Source of the DNA: a virus
Direction: 5' to 3' (one strand)
Length of the DNA: 64,000 nucleotides
Virus record (IMG/VR): IMGVR_UViG_3300027659_000020
Span: 1-64,000 of that record
This document shows positions 63,129 through 64,000 of the stretch, piece by piece (within the stretch, counting starts at the first letter, position 1; each line of letters opens with the position of its first letter). The notes beneath the pieces are model-generated. The model did no database searches. It was given only the letters and a program-made list of their open reading frames with translations, and was not told the DNA's origin. Position numbers and translations under genes: made by a program.

Positions 63129-64000
63129 ATGAGCAACGTTTCCCTAACATCAGCACAGATATCAACTGCTACACAAACCGTTAGCTCGATATATCCGCTG
63201 GCACAGACATTTGTAATAGATACTCCCGGCGGGGCCTTTGTAACATCACTTGATCTTTTCTTTAAACAGAAAGACACTATTGATAGCATGCCAGTGACTG
63301 TGCGTCTACGGACTATTGAGAATGGCACACCAACCTCTGTTATCATTCCTTTCTCAACAGTAACAGTATCTGCAGCAAACATTGCAGTATCTGCTGCTGC
63401 AGCAACCCCAACTCGATTCACATTTGAGGCTCCTATATTTCTGCGTGATACCACTGAGTATTGCTTTGAAATCACGGCCAATTCTGGGCTATACAAACTA
63501 TGGTGTGCAAATATTGGCGGAAGAGATGTTATAAACCCATCATTCTTGATTGACAAGCAGCCATATAGCGGAGTGATGTTTAAGTCACAGAATGCATCAA
63601 CCTGGACTCCGGAGCTCACCAAGGATATTAAGTTCACGATGTACCGTGCAAACTTTTTGACATCCGGATCTGTTGTGCTAAATGAGGCAACGATTCCTCC
63701 TGTTACACTGGATGCTAATCCGCTTGAGACATATACCACCACTCTTGCTGTAACTGGCATGGATATTATCGCTGGCACCACTGGCGGCGATGCTGGATAC
63801 AAAGTAATTACTGTTACGTTATCCAATATATCGCCGAATACCGGTAATACCGGCTTGGCGGTAAACGATTCGATCACTATCTCCGGTGCTACCAATGCAC
63901 CAAATGGAACATGGCTCATTACCTCTATTCCAGTCGGTTCCGGAACCGACTTCGTATTTCGTGTTCCATCTACAAACACTGTTGCTATTCCGTCGCCGCG
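63129..64000 (+). CDS. Virion structural protein, 3' partial
   Basis: The frame opens at ATG 63129 and stays open to the last base of the window (290 codons). SVSSIYPLAQTF-like start, GAFVTSLDLFFKQKD, MPVTVRLRTIENGTPTS and IFLRDTTEYCFEITANS resemble parts of DUF4815-type and other large T4-like structural proteins. The long antisense frame here is a shadow. Probably the next peripheral baseplate or fibre protein. Confidence 0.75.
   Translation, partial: MSNVSLTSAQISTATQTVSSIYPLAQTFVIDTPGGAFVTSLDLFFKQKDTIDSMPVTVRLRTIENGTPTSVIIPFSTVTVSAANIAVSAAAATPTRFTFEAPIFLRDTTEYCFEITANSGLYKLWCANIGGRDVINPSFLIDKQPYSGVMFKSQNASTWTPELTKDIKFTMYRANFLTSGSVVLNEATIPPVTLDANPLETYTTTLAVTGMDIIAGTTGGDAGYKVITVTLSNISPNTGNTGLAVNDSITISGATNAPNGTWLITSIPVGSGTDFVFRVPSTNTVAIPSP

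Noticed and set aside
63113-63979. Minus-strand frame of 288 codons at the right end
   Set aside because: It is antisense to a plus-strand structural gene (from 63129) that runs off the window and continues the operon direction.
1-64000. CRISPR arrays, insertion sequences, integrase or attachment sites
   Set aside because: No regular repeat-spacer pattern, transposase or integrase motif, or terminal inverted repeats were seen on either strand.

Overview
The window is part of the genome of a T4-like myovirus, a large tailed phage with a contractile tail. It carries recognisable T4-type modules in T4-like order: late-transcription coactivator gp33, helicase loader gp59 and ssDNA-binding gp32 (41.1-42.9 kb), and head-completion and baseplate genes gp4, gp26, gp48, gp53, gp27, gp5, gp25, gp6 and gp8 (42.9-64 kb). 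T4-type late promoter boxes (TATAAATA) support this. The host is very probably Gram-negative, because the phage encodes outer-membrane-type lipoproteins, a CsgG-like pore, a beta-barrel-like protein and a filamentous-haemagglutinin-like exoprotein. The species cannot be named. The phage tmRNA is one-piece, which argues mildly against an alphaproteobacterial origin, since tmRNA is typically two-piece there.

Layout. 0-3.2 kb: small proteins, several His-rich and related to each other. 3.3-13.7 kb: nucleotide and DNA metabolism (class I ribonucleotide reductase, T4-type RNase H, PhoH-like ATPase, PD-(D/E)XK nuclease, ClpP-like protease, GIY-YIG and HNH nucleases) with many small genes. 13.7-21.3 kb: an RNA-rich region with 18 canonical tRNAs, a one-piece tmRNA, several structured RNA elements and one roughly 1.07-kb noncoding transcription unit that contains a tRNA-Met. 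A few small enzymes are interspersed, and three of their stop codons lie inside tRNA genes. 21.3-24 kb: a haemagglutinin-like exoprotein and an outer-membrane protein, each followed by a strong terminator. 24-29.2 kb: HAD hydrolase, a DNA ligase with a WGR-like N-terminus, and small genes.

29.3-37.5 kb is the most unusual part. From a late promoter at 30.3 kb runs a tight operon: two small virion or beta-helix proteins, three small membrane proteins, then csgF-like, csgG-like, a curlin-like repeat protein, a FecR-domain protein and a CHASE2 class III adenylate cyclase. In other words, a curli-type outer-membrane secretion set is placed next to a sensor and a cAMP-making enzyme, inside a phage and under late control. 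37.7-39.2 kb holds small genes of different composition and an exported lytic transglycosylase-like enzyme.

42.9-48.2 kb on the minus strand holds gp4, a T4-like unknown, a tail-tube-family protein, gp26 with a probable programmed -1 frameshift, and a tape-measure-like protein. 48.2-64 kb on the plus strand holds the baseplate wedge and hub genes and the large peripheral structural proteins, the last of which runs off the end.

Two promoter families recur: early-type TTTACA-N16/17-TAGGAT and late-type TATAAATA. In both, the start codon often lies at or within a few bases of the predicted transcription start, so many mRNAs may be leaderless or nearly so. All assignments are by eye from motifs and gene order; no database search was run.
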